Assembly: GCA_021824565.1 (NCBI GenBank)
Contig: JAKAKL010000110.1
Span: forward strand, 1 to 64,000
Origin: Bacteroidota bacterium
GTDB taxonomy: Bacteria; Bacteroidota; Ignavibacteria; Ignavibacteriales; Ignavibacteriaceae
Reading direction: 5' to 3'
Length of the DNA: 64,000 nucleotides
Shown: piece after piece, positions 1-8,297 of the stretch
Position numbering within the stretch: position 1 is the stretch's first letter
Layout: every line of letters begins with the position of its first letter
Position numbers and translations under genes: made by a program
Notes under the pieces: model-generated
Database searches by the model: none
The model's input: the letters and a program-made list of their open reading frames with translations, nothing else
What the model was told of the DNA's origin: nothing

Positions 1-74
1 TAACTCCAGTCGGGCTACGCCCTCCTTACGTTACCCGAATGCAGTACTTTAACTAACATATTTATTAACTTTAT

Positions 75-121
75 TACTGACATTTCTAAATAGTTTTATA
101 TACTGACATTTTTAAAGAGTT
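75..121. repeat. Two imperfect 21-bp direct repeats
   Basis: Positions 75-95 and 101-121 both begin TACTGACATTT and match at about 18 of 21 bases, with a 26-bp period. A weaker third copy may lie at 51-70. They sit just beyond the 3' end of the small membrane-protein gene that ends at 145. Their role is unknown. The first 40 bases of the window also contain a GGGC(G)TAGCCC-type hairpin and may be the edge of an intergenic repeat that continues outside the window. Confidence 0.4.
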
Positions 122-144
122 AATACATGGATTCTTTAAAAATA

Positions 145-588
145 TTACTGGACTTTTGCCGCAATAAAAGAAACTAGAAGCCCCACTAAAATTCCAAGAT
201 GAGTAGTCTCAATGTTTCCCATGCGGTCGTAAGCTACAAACAATTCGTCCATAATCATGAAGCCGCCGAAGAGAATAATACCGAAAGTAAACGGCGCAAG
301 AATTTTTTCATTCTTAAATTTTAAGTACGCATTGAAGAACAGCCAGCTTGTAATAGCTTCCCAAACAATTACAAAGAAAAATAAAATTGCATTAAGCCAC
401 GCAGCTAATAGATAAATTGAAGTAACGGCGCTTATGTATTGGAAATTCCCTGATACAAAGCGGAACCAGTCCGGCATTGCTCCAAGGTTTCTTAAAGCGT
501 CGAAAATATTTGTCAGCGATACAATTGTAAACCACAGCGCCCAGATTAATAAAATTATTTTCTTTAAAAGCTCATCAGAAAATTTCAT
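145..588 (-). CDS. Small multi-pass membrane protein of unknown function
   Basis: This 147-aa protein is almost entirely hydrophobic, with about four or five membrane segments (roughly residues 9-28, 51-88 as a pair, 95-116 and 129-145). I do not recognise a family or catalytic motif. It starts at an ATG preceded by an AAGGAG box about 11 bases upstream. It is the last gene of a minus-strand unit after the FAD oxidoreductase and the polyferredoxin, 26 bases behind the latter. That position suggests a membrane partner or anchor for their electron transfer, but this is inference only. Confidence 0.7.
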   Translation of the reverse strand: MKFSDELLKKIILLIWALWFTIVSLTNIFDALRNLGAMPDWFRFVSGNFQYISAVTSIYLLAAWLNAILFFFVIVWEAITSWLFFNAYLKFKNEKILAPFTFGIILFGGFMIMDELFVAYDRMGNIETTHLGILVGLLVSFIAAKVQ

Positions 589-614
589 ATGAAAATTTTC
601 TCCTTCCGAAAAGT

Positions 615-1937
615 TTAATCTACTTGATTATATTTTCCTTCGCGCGGAAGATTTTCCAACTTCAAAACTCCCCGCGGGCAAACAGCAGCGCAAATTCCGC
701 ATCCGACGCAGGACGAGCGAATAATATTTTGTCCGCGCTGCGCATACGATTTTACATCAATTCCCATTTCACAATACGTTGAACAATTGCCGCACGATAT
801 GCATTGCCCGCCGTTTGTCGTAATTCTGAATCTTGAAAAATATTTTTGAAGCATTCCAAGCGTCGCAGCCATCGGACATCCAAAGCGGCACCAGACTCGG
901 CTTCCGAAGATCGGGTAAAATCCTACACCGATAATTCCCGAAAATAAAGCGCCGATAATAAATCCGTACCATTCGGCAAAACCTTGCGATACCGTTCCGA
1001 GAACTTTTCCGTTTGACGCGGAATTAATCCATAGCAAAGAAGTCGTAACGACAACGAAAATTAAAACCGAATGAATCGAAATTCTTTCAAGCTTCCATGC
1101 CTTTAAGGATTTATCGGAGTTTTGCCTGAACAGATCGCCGGCTGTTTCCGCAAGCCCGCCGCAACCGCAAACCCACGAACAATACCAGCGCTTTCCGAAG
1201 AAGTACGTAAGAACCGGAGTAGCAATTACGAACATTGCCGCTCCCCAAAAAATCATAAAGTAGCCTAGCGCTCCTCCGCTGGAAGTTAAATATTTTATTT
1301 CATCAGGAAAAAGATATTGAAATTTTAAAGGCCAGAAATAATTAAAATAAAATTCCGGTTTGTTTAAGCTTACAAGAATTCCGGGAATAATAAATGAAAA
1401 AGCCAATTGAAAAAAACTGACAGAAACAGATCTGATAATCTGGTAACGATTATGCCGGTACTTGGCAATCATTCTAATTGCCATAATTATAACTGCGGTA
1501 GTGTAAAAAGATCCGTATAAAAACCACCGGTCAGCCGCGGTGCCGCGCAGAGTATAGCTAAGCGGATTTACCAGGTTGACTAAATTCTGTAAAGTCTCCG
1601 GGAACCAATATAGTAAAACGTAAAACCCGGTCAGTACAATTCCTAAGAGCCATGCAATTGCCTTACGAGAAGTTAAAGCGTCAAAAAAGATTCTGTTATT
1701 TTTTATTCCCGCGGGCGCTTCTTTAATTTGAATTGTAAAATAAAAAATTGAACCCGCCGTTAAGAGTCCGAAGCTTAAGAAAAAAAACAGAAGAGTCTGC
1801 CGGTTCGAAACACCGGTAAGGCTAATCATGAAGAACAAAAAACCGATTCCTATCGTTGTTAAACCAAGCTTCTTTAAAAATTCCAAATTCTTATTATGGC
1901 CGTAAACTTTATAAGGTTCTATCTGAATTATATTCAT
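615..1937 (-). CDS. Membrane-bound 4Fe-4S polyferredoxin, NapH/NosR/CcoG-like
   Basis: The 440-aa protein has about six or seven transmembrane segments in its first 340 residues. It carries two cytoplasmic CxxxC(P/G)-type motifs (YCSWVCGCGG near 253 and WCRFGCPM near 348). Two classical 4Fe-4S clusters follow at the C-terminus (C379, C382, C385, C389 and C410, C413, C416, C420). This is the architecture of the NapH/NosR/CcoG membrane ferredoxins, which pass electrons between the quinone pool or a flavoprotein and an acceptor. It begins 8 bases after the upstream FAD oxidoreductase with AGGAAG just before the ATG, so the two are probably co-translated. The terminal acceptor is not evident: no nap, nos or cbb3 oxidase genes are adjacent. 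Confidence 0.85.
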   Translation of the reverse strand: MNIIQIEPYKVYGHNKNLEFLKKLGLTTIGIGFLFFMISLTGVSNRQTLLFFFLSFGLLTAGSIFYFTIQIKEAPAGIKNNRIFFDALTSRKAIAWLLGIVLTGFYVLLYWFPETLQNLVNLVNPLSYTLRGTAADRWFLYGSFYTTAVIIMAIRMIAKYRHNRYQIIRSVSVSFFQLAFSFIIPGILVSLNKPEFYFNYFWPLKFQYLFPDEIKYLTSSGGALGYFMIFWGAAMFVIATPVLTYFFGKRWYCSWVCGCGGLAETAGDLFRQNSDKSLKAWKLERISIHSVLIFVVVTTSLLWINSASNGKVLGTVSQGFAEWYGFIIGALFSGIIGVGFYPIFGSRVWCRFGCPMAATLGMLQKYFSRFRITTNGGQCISCGNCSTYCEMGIDVKSYAQRGQNIIRSSCVGCGICAAVCPRGVLKLENLPREGKYNQVD

Positions 1938-1945
1938 ACATCTTC

Positions 1946-3277
1946 CTATGAAAAAATACCTGATAACATTTTTCTATTTAATATTAATTTCTGTCCCGAA
2001 TTTTCTTTGTTAAACTTATCTATGATTTCCTGTTCGTGTTTTTTATAAAATTCCGGATCAAAATTAGCCGAGTGTAAATTTTCCAAAGCATATTCTATAG
2101 TCTTTTTTTCCTTTATCCAAGATTCAAAAAGCCTGTGCCGCAGACGGATTCCAAAAACATTTACGCCGACAACCGAACGGTCGTCTGATTTATAAACCAG
2201 CCTCAAACATATTTTCCCGGATGAATGTTCCCAGTAAAAATTTTCCTCGCCTGCACGCGGGGCGGCGCTAACAAAGCCGTAGGTTTGATATTCGATATCC
2301 AAAAACTTAGCGGAGTTGTACCAGATGCCTCGGTCATATTTTATTTTGTTCCCCAAAATATTTTGCGCAAGAATTTTTCCCTGCATTTTCCCGGTGTACC
2401 AAAGCTGCTCGACTTTATTTTTATCGCCTTCAATATTCGATTTTATTTCCGCACAATCGCCGGCGGCATAAACATCGCAGATATTGGTTTCTAAAAATTC
2501 ATTTACCAAAACACCTCTGCCGGTTTCTATCCCGGAATTTTTTACAAGATCAATATTAGGATGAACTCCCGGCGTCAATCCTACAAACTGACATGGCATT
2601 TCTTCTCCCTTTGATGTAACAACAGCGCGAGCTCTTCCTTTTTCATCCGCTAAAATTTCTTTCAGCTCAACGCCAAGTTTTAGTTCCATGTTATGTTCTA
2701 AAATATGGCGGCTTACCATTGCCGCTTCTTCATCCGGAAGAATGCTGTTCCAATAAAGTTTTTCTCTGACTAAAAACATCACATGAATACCGCGGGAGTG
2801 AAGCATTTCTGCAAGCTCAATTCCAATCAGCCCTCCGCCGACTATTACCGCGCTGCGAATATTTTTTGTGTTCTCTTCCAGCAGTTCCAAATCTTGTTTA
2901 GAATACAAGCCTTGCACGCCTTTTAAATCCTGCCCGCTCCATCCAAACTTATTTGAATGCGAGCCGGTCGCAATTACAAGTTTGTCGTAAGAAATTTCCT
3001 CTCCGTTATCGAGTAAAACTTTTTTTGAATCGGTGTTAATTGAAGTTGCTTTTGCAAAAATCAATTCCAGCCTGTTTTTTTTCCAGAACCAATCTTCGTA
3101 AGGCTTGATGTTTTCCCACTTCATGTGTCCCATGTAAACGTACATCAATGCGGTCCTTGAGAAAAAATATTTTGATTCATTAGAAATAATAGTAATGCGC
3201 ATGCCGCTTTGTTTGCGTACATAGCGCGCCGTGGTGATTCCGGTAATTCCATTACCGATAATAACAAGATGTTCCAT
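1946..3277 (-). CDS. FAD/NAD(P)-dependent oxidoreductase
   Basis: This 443-aa flavoprotein belongs to the pyridine nucleotide-disulfide oxidoreductase class II group (rubredoxin reductase or NirB N-terminal type). An N-terminal FAD-binding GxGxxG motif (IIGNGITGITTARYV) is followed by a central NAD(P)-binding motif (VIVGGGLIGIELAEML, near 145) and the second FAD motif YAAGDCAE (near 270). No redox-active CxxxxC disulfide is seen, so it more likely passes electrons to a partner protein. The obvious partner is the polyferredoxin encoded 8 bases downstream. It leads a three-gene unit, and a TTTACAG motif lies about 75 bases upstream of its start. Confidence 0.88.
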   Translation of the reverse strand: MEHLVIIGNGITGITTARYVRKQSGMRITIISNESKYFFSRTALMYVYMGHMKWENIKPYEDWFWKKNRLELIFAKATSINTDSKKVLLDNGEEISYDKLVIATGSHSNKFGWSGQDLKGVQGLYSKQDLELLEENTKNIRSAVIVGGGLIGIELAEMLHSRGIHVMFLVREKLYWNSILPDEEAAMVSRHILEHNMELKLGVELKEILADEKGRARAVVTSKGEEMPCQFVGLTPGVHPNIDLVKNSGIETGRGVLVNEFLETNICDVYAAGDCAEIKSNIEGDKNKVEQLWYTGKMQGKILAQNILGNKIKYDRGIWYNSAKFLDIEYQTYGFVSAAPRAGEENFYWEHSSGKICLRLVYKSDDRSVVGVNVFGIRLRHRLFESWIKEKKTIEYALENLHSANFDPEFYKKHEQEIIDKFNKENSGQKLILNRKMLSGIFS

Positions 3278-3350
3278 TCCGGCTCCTTGTTAGAAATTAT
3301 AAATTTTGTTTTACCAAGTTAAGAAACGAATCCGCTGAAAAATGTCGTGC

Positions 3351-3360
3351 TGTTTACAGA
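3351..3360. promoter_or_regulatory. TTTACAG half-site upstream of the FAD oxidoreductase
   Basis: TGTTTACAGA at 3351-3360 matches one arm of the perfect dyad at 7699-7718 that precedes the porin operon. It lies about 75 bp before the start of the oxidoreductase gene. The shared motif suggests one regulator for both units, but a heptamer match in AT-rich DNA is weak evidence. Confidence 0.3.
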
Positions 3361-3402
3361 TTAAAATTTATTTCCGCGAAAAAAATTTTTTAGATAAAGG
3401 AA

Positions 3403-4203
3403 TTAATATTTTCCTTTAATTCTTTCCTTAGCCGGAAGAACTTCGAGACAGGTTGTCCACCAGCCGGTTAAAATAGTTTCAATAAATTCCGGCGGAAGTT
3501 TTTCCCGCCTCATTTCTTCGGCTAATTTTTTATAGTCATATTCAACCGGAATATATTGAATATTTAATTTTTCATTTTCAATTTCTAAAAGAGTATAGCC
3601 GACAAAAGTGTTTCCATCATTCTCCGGTCTTCCTATGACGCCGGCGTTAACAAAAAATTTTTCTTTTAACTTTTCCTTATGAAAGAATTTTCTGTTCCAA
3701 TGAATTCCGGTATGAGTTGCGCAAATAATATCGGCATCAAAATCATTGCAGAGTTTTTCAAGAAAGTGAGTCGGCGTAGCAGTTTCCCATAAAAACTCAT
3801 TTGTCTTTCGAGGCGAGCCGTGGCAAAGCAGAACTTTGTAACCGCCAAATTCAAATTTTATTTCTTTAGGAAGTTCCTTCATCCATATTTTAAATTCTTC
3901 GGAAGTATTTTTATAAGTATAATCGTAGCTAAGCTTCGCAAAATAATTATCGCGCGGATCGGTATAGCCGCACTGGCAGTCATCAAGACCGTTGCCAATC
4001 GAGTTATCATAATTTCCCTGGACTACCTTTACTTTATATTTTTGAAGCAAAGGAAAAACTTTGTTCGGATTAGGACCGAATGCGCCGAGATCGCCAAGGC
4101 AAAATATTTCATCAGCGCCGCGCAGGTTAATGTCTTTCAAAGTTTCTTCAAGAGAAAGATAATTGCTGTACACGCCGCCGAACATCGCGACTCGTTCAGG
4201 CAT
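3403..4203 (-). CDS. Metallophosphoesterase-fold protein with a degenerate first metal motif
   Basis: This 266-aa protein has the calcineurin-like phosphoesterase fold of the YfcE/ApaH-related group. Visible motifs are LGDLGAFGP (residues 36-44), GNYDN (near 63), LCHGSP (near 126), a THTGIH block (near 163) and NAGVIGRP (near 187). The usual first motif, D-x-H-(G/S)-N, is here G-V-Y-S-N (residues 9-13), so the two ligands that normally hold the first metal are missing. It may bind one metal, bind other ligands, or act non-catalytically. Its ATG lies inside the last codons of the radical SAM gene (8-bp overlap), which argues for coupled translation and a shared task. Confidence 0.8.
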   Translation of the reverse strand: MPERVAMFGGVYSNYLSLEETLKDINLRGADEIFCLGDLGAFGPNPNKVFPLLQKYKVKVVQGNYDNSIGNGLDDCQCGYTDPRDNYFAKLSYDYTYKNTSEEFKIWMKELPKEIKFEFGGYKVLLCHGSPRKTNEFLWETATPTHFLEKLCNDFDADIICATHTGIHWNRKFFHKEKLKEKFFVNAGVIGRPENDGNTFVGYTLLEIENEKLNIQYIPVEYDYKKLAEEMRREKLPPEFIETILTGWWTTCLEVLPAKERIKGKY

Positions 4204-5086
4204 CTCTGCCCGCCGAACTAAAGTTTGAACAAATTGCGCCGAATAAATAGCAAGTGTAGCATGCCTGGTGCTTTAATTCATAAGCCGCCGAAGCCTCCTT
4301 CAAGGTGCCGCCGAGATTCGCGTCCGGCGAATCTATTAATATCGGGCAAACATAAACGCCTTTGCTTGTTGCTATCCTGCTGTTGGCGCAAATTAAATTA
4401 TTTATTTCATAATCAACTAACATCTGATCGGTAACATATTCAAATTCTTCGTAGCCCTTTGTCCGCGCCGCTTCTTTTCCAATTTTTATTGAAGGAAGGA
4501 TTTTCAATCTCGGTCTCGGATAGCCGTAAGATTTTAATGTGTTAATAAATCCATCGAGGACAATGCCGTCATCTTTATCTTCCCAGGTTTTTGTAATAGT
4601 GATGATCGGAAGAAAATTATTTTCCGCAAGAAGCTTTACACCAGCCATCGCTTTTTTGAAAACGCCTTTGCCGCGGATTGCGTCATTCATTTCTTCAGTG
4701 TAGCCGTCGATGCTTATCCTAATTTCAAGCGAATAAATTGATTCATCCGAAATCTTTTTTAATCTTTCAGCAGTATCCGGCTTGATCAGCATTCCGTTCG
4801 TTAAAATCGTTGCCGGACCAAATTGCATTGTTCTCCGGATTATCTGCAAAAGATTTTTATTCATGAATGGTTCGCCGCCGGTGAAGTAATATTCTTTCAC
4901 GCCAAGTTCGACAGACTCTTCAAGAAATTTATTAACATCTTCGTAAGTCATAAATTCAAAATTATGATTAACCGGACTGCAGCTTATAAAGCAATGCTCA
5001 CACTTAATATTGCATAGGGTTCCGCTTACCTGGAACCAGAGATTGTCAAGAGAGTCGAGATATATTTCCGGATATTTTTGATTCAA
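4196..5086 (-). CDS. Radical SAM enzyme with SPASM/twitch-like C-terminus
   Basis: The 296-aa protein carries the radical SAM cluster motif CNIKCEHC (C25, C29, C32) and the FTGGEP motif (near 68-73) that helps bind S-adenosylmethionine. Additional cysteines in the C-terminal third, in a GVYVCP block and a CYTCYLFGAIC block, resemble the auxiliary 4Fe-4S ligands of SPASM/twitch enzymes. Those enzymes usually modify peptides or sugars. The start is a TTG with GACGGA upstream. It lies 15 bases after the symporter gene and overlaps the phosphoesterase gene by 8 bp. The substrate is unknown, and I see no small precursor-peptide gene beside it. Confidence 0.85.
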   Translation of the reverse strand: MNQKYPEIYLDSLDNLWFQVSGTLCNIKCEHCFISCSPVNHNFEFMTYEDVNKFLEESVELGVKEYYFTGGEPFMNKNLLQIIRRTMQFGPATILTNGMLIKPDTAERLKKISDESIYSLEIRISIDGYTEEMNDAIRGKGVFKKAMAGVKLLAENNFLPIITITKTWEDKDDGIVLDGFINTLKSYGYPRPRLKILPSIKIGKEAARTKGYEEFEYVTDQMLVDYEINNLICANSRIATSKGVYVCPILIDSPDANLGGTLKEASAAYELKHQACYTCYLFGAICSNFSSAGRDA

Positions 5087-5101
5087 ATTAATTCCGTCAA
5101 A

Positions 5102-6475
5102 TTAATTTTCGGCTACACTAATAAAATTTTCTTTCTTGCTGAATAAGAAAGGTACAAAGTATAAAATAAAAATTATTACTGTTGCGTAAATATTTATTGC
5201 AAGCAAATCAGCAAAACTTCCTTCGCCTAAGTATAATGATTTCGGCAGCAAACCAAAAACGAGCACAGCACCAGCCGCAACTCCGGTCCAGAGCGCAAGA
5301 TGAAATGAAATTTTCGGCGCGGGAATTTTCCACAATAGAAATATGGGCGCAAGTCCCAGAACCATAGTTCCGCTTAACGTTGTAGCGGATAAAATGCTTG
5401 GCGAAAAAATCAACGGGATCGTGCCTCCAACGGCGGTTAAAATCATTGTGATTCTTCCTCTTGATATCGAAGTTTTGTCTTTACCGGTAAGATCAACAGC
5501 TATGAGCTTTGAAACGGAGGAAAAAGTTGAATCGATACAGGAAGAGGCGGATGTGACCATTATAAAATTCATAACAATAAGAGTGAACACTCCGAATGAT
5601 TTTGAAACTTCTACGGCAGCTTCTCCTTTTAGACCTGCAAAGCTTCCGTAAATTCCTACGAAGCTGAAAAGCATAATTATTATTGAGCTGACGACGGTGG
5701 CGGTAATATAACTTTTTAAAGTGGTTTTCGGATCTGATAAAAATCCGCGGTCAGTTAATATTGGATCGTGAAACGGATAACTGAAAATTTGAATCAGCGC
5801 GACAAGAATTAAATCAACTCCCCCGGACAATGTCCAGCTTCCAGTTTTAATGTAAGGCGTGATCGAACCGGTGCTTGGAATTATAAAACTTAAAACGACA
5901 AAAAGTAAAACAGCAAACAATCCCATTTGAATCAGGTCGGTAACCATCGAAGTTCTAAACCCGCCTTTAAGCGTGTATGCAAGTGTTAGTCCGGTGAAAA
6001 CAATTATTGATGCTATATACTGCGGTGAGCCGGTTGCTCCGAAATATGAACCTATTACTTCGGTGTTCGACCAAATTTCATTCAGCAGTCTTATTGCAAT
6101 TACAATTGTAAATGCTGCTACAGCGCTTCGTCCAAACTTCTTTTCTAAAAATTGGTGCAGACTTCCAACTTTAGATTTTGTTCTTATTTTATAAATAACT
6201 ATTCCCGCGACGAGAAATGATAAGTAATAAGTTGCGTAAGCAACACCTCCGACAAACCCGAACTGCATTCCAAGATTTGAAACGTTGGTAACGGACTTAG
6301 CAAAGATCCAGGAGATGACCAAACTGAATGTAAGCATTGCATAGCCCGGTTTTTCCAGCTGTCTTGACGCGCCTTTGAAAAAACTTTCTTTGCTTATTAC
6401 CCGCGGCGATATAAAATACAATAACGTGCTTGAAAATAATACTACTCCCCATTGCCAATATAAAACTGTCGACAT
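5102..6475 (-). CDS. Sodium:solute symporter (SSS family)
   Basis: This 457-aa integral membrane protein has about 12-13 hydrophobic segments and the sodium:solute symporter pattern, including AYTLKGGFRTSMVTDLIQ and SYPFHDPILTDRGFL in the middle. Members of the family couple sodium influx to uptake of sugars, amino acids, organic acids, urea or similar small solutes. The substrate cannot be read from the sequence. CCGGAG lies 9 bases before the ATG. It follows the porin gene by 15 bases and precedes the radical SAM gene, so it is likely the inner-membrane step of an uptake route whose solute is handled by the enzymes downstream. Confidence 0.88.
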   Translation of the reverse strand: MSTVLYWQWGVVLFSSTLLYFISPRVISKESFFKGASRQLEKPGYAMLTFSLVISWIFAKSVTNVSNLGMQFGFVGGVAYATYYLSFLVAGIVIYKIRTKSKVGSLHQFLEKKFGRSAVAAFTIVIAIRLLNEIWSNTEVIGSYFGATGSPQYIASIIVFTGLTLAYTLKGGFRTSMVTDLIQMGLFAVLLFVVLSFIIPSTGSITPYIKTGSWTLSGGVDLILVALIQIFSYPFHDPILTDRGFLSDPKTTLKSYITATVVSSIIIMLFSFVGIYGSFAGLKGEAAVEVSKSFGVFTLIVMNFIMVTSASSCIDSTFSSVSKLIAVDLTGKDKTSISRGRITMILTAVGGTIPLIFSPSILSATTLSGTMVLGLAPIFLLWKIPAPKISFHLALWTGVAAGAVLVFGLLPKSLYLGEGSFADLLAINIYATVIIFILYFVPFLFSKKENFISVAEN

Positions 6476-6490
6476 AAATTTTTTCTCCGG

Positions 6491-7627
6491 CTAAAATTTC
6501 AACTGAACTGTTGAGAGAATTTCGAATTCATCATTCCTGTTTGCCAATCTTGTAAAAGGCAAATCCGATTTTTGGTTTGCATTTTCATAAATTAAATTTA
6601 ACTGGAAGCAAAAGATTGTGTTGGCATACCAGTTTGTGCCGAGCAAATAACTATTTAATGAGGTCGGACCGGGAAAGTTCGGGATTGTTTTTCCGTAACG
6701 AGCTGTTTCAAATCTTCCGACAAATTGAACGCCGCCGGTGTTATTTCCGCATACAAAATAGCCTGCTTCTAAATATCCGCCGAGGAAATTTTTTATTTCA
6801 TTCGCCGATGATAGATCTTCATTAAAATTATATTGGAAAACTTCGCCGCGGAATAAATAAGGATTTTTATCGAACCAAAAATCTCCAAGGTAACCGAATC
6901 TTCGTCCGAACACATTAGCATTATTAAAGCTTTCAAAAGTATGATCAAGAAGGCTTAGCTGCTGGGATTCTTCTTTGGTGTAATCAGCGCTGGCGCCGAA
7001 TCCAAAATTTTGAGACGTTTTATATTCAAGCCTAACAGTTACATCTTTGCTGTTGTTATTTTCCGGTATGTTTTGAGCGGCTTAGCCATTTCCGTTTGTA
7101 ACGCTTAAATAATAATTTAAATTTGAAGCCGAACCAAAAAACATAATTCCAAATTGTGTATCAAGCGCTGGAAGCAAGAACATCGAATTCAATCCCGAAT
7201 ATCTTTCAATCGTGCTGAGCCCGCTGGTAGACCGGTTATTTTCCGGCGAGAAAGGATTTATAAATTTCCCGATTAGAATTTTATTATCGGCAAAAAGTTT
7301 TGCCTGGAGCTGAGCCAAAACCATTTGCGTTCTTTGTCCGGCAGCGTCAAACTCAAAAAATATTTCGTAATCGTTTAGATAATCGAAAGCAAAATCTGTG
7401 CGGGCGCGGTGAACATAGAATGAGCTTTGCACGGAATTATTTTGATCGACATTATGAAAAGAATAAATATTGTTAAGGTAGCCGGTGAACAAGAACTGCC
7501 AATCGTTTTTCGCGGAGTTCAAATGAAGTCCGCCTCCCGGGACATAAGTCAGCGTCTGACTTTTGCATAACCCGGGAAAAATTATTAAGCTAAGGATAAA
7601 AAGATTAATAAAAAGCTTTCCTTTCAA
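6491..7627 (-). pseudogene. Phosphate-selective-porin-like outer-membrane channel, interrupted by an in-frame TAA
   Basis: A 377-residue reading frame begins with a signal peptide (MKGKLFINLFILSLIIF...) and continues as an outer-membrane beta-barrel of the porin O/P type, ending in aromatic-rich strands and a terminal F. The frame is closed once, by TAA at 7082-7084, after NYYLSVTNGNG. Reading resumes in the same frame as AAQNIPENNNSKDV and runs to the normal end. No base needs to be inserted or deleted. Related porins usually have a Gln or similar residue here, so a CAA to TAA change is the simplest cause. The downstream half has only a GTG (6913) far inside conserved sequence, so it is not a separate gene. 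It heads the symporter/radical SAM unit. A sequencing error or a strain polymorphism is possible. Confidence 0.8.
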
Positions 7628-7698
7628 CGGAATCTCCTGTGAAAGTTTTTAAATAAAGAAATTATGAGTAACGAAAATAAATGAATGAAATTCTAATT

Positions 7699-7718
7699 AC
7701 TGTAAAGCAGTTTACAGT
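7699..7718. promoter_or_regulatory. Perfect dyad operator candidate before the porin operon
   Basis: ACTGTAAA-GCAG-TTTACAGT is an inverted repeat with 8-bp arms and a 4-bp spacer. It is centred about 80 bp upstream of the porin start, in the space between the porin operon and the receiver gene. Its size suits a dimeric repressor or activator. A half-site copy is found before the FAD oxidoreductase at 3351-3360. Confidence 0.5.
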
Positions 7719-7744
7719 TTTGAAAACAAAGGGAAACTTTAAAC

Positions 7745-8137
7745 TTAATTATTTAATTCAGATTTTTTTAAACCGTCAATAATAGTTTGAATTCTTTGTG
7801 CGGTTGCTTCTGGATCAATGGGCTTAAGAATATAATCGGAAATGCCAAGACCAATTAATTCTTTAATAGTTTCTTTATCGTTATCGGAAGTTATGACAAG
7901 GACGGGAGTATTTTTAAATTTAATAGTCCTTCTAAGCTTGTGTAAAAATTCTTTTCCGTCCATTAAAGGCATAAAAAGATCAAGCAGGATAATATCAGGA
8001 TCAAATGCATGAATGACTTTTAGTCCTTCAAGACCGTTATTGGCTCTTTGGATTGAAAAATTAAATTTCTGTTTTATTACATGCTTTAAAATAGCGGCAA
8101 CTGTTTCGTTATCTTCTATTATTAAAATCTTGTACAT
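7745..8137 (-). CDS. Stand-alone response regulator receiver (CheY-like)
   Basis: The 130-aa protein is a single receiver domain without an output domain. The acidic pair E8-D9, the phospho-acceptor D53 (in LLDLFMP), T83 and K105 are all in the expected places, so it should be phosphorylatable. Its kinase and partner are not encoded next to it. The divergent neighbour is the large sensor kinase at 8298, but that one has its own NarL-type regulator. It may relay phosphate or act by protein contact. It reads away from the kinase and toward the porin operon across a 117-bp gap. Confidence 0.88.
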   Translation of the reverse strand: MYKILIIEDNETVAAILKHVIKQKFNFSIQRANNGLEGLKVIHAFDPDIILLDLFMPLMDGKEFLHKLRRTIKFKNTPVLVITSDNDKETIKELIGLGISDYILKPIDPEATAQRIQTIIDGLKKSELNN

Positions 8138-8297
8138 ATAAGATATACCTGATATTCTGCTTTACGAATATAAGAATTTTATTATAAACAAAATGTATGG
8201 ACAGAAAAAATTAAATTCTTAAATATATTTAGAGCATAAATTTCTTTTTGTCAATATTTTTTTGCAAATTTTATTATCAATACATGACGAAATTTTA

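Noticed and set aside
6491-6913. Separate gene starting at the GTG at 6913
   Set aside because: The sequence upstream of it continues the porin frame without a break other than the single TAA, and no ribosome site precedes the GTG.
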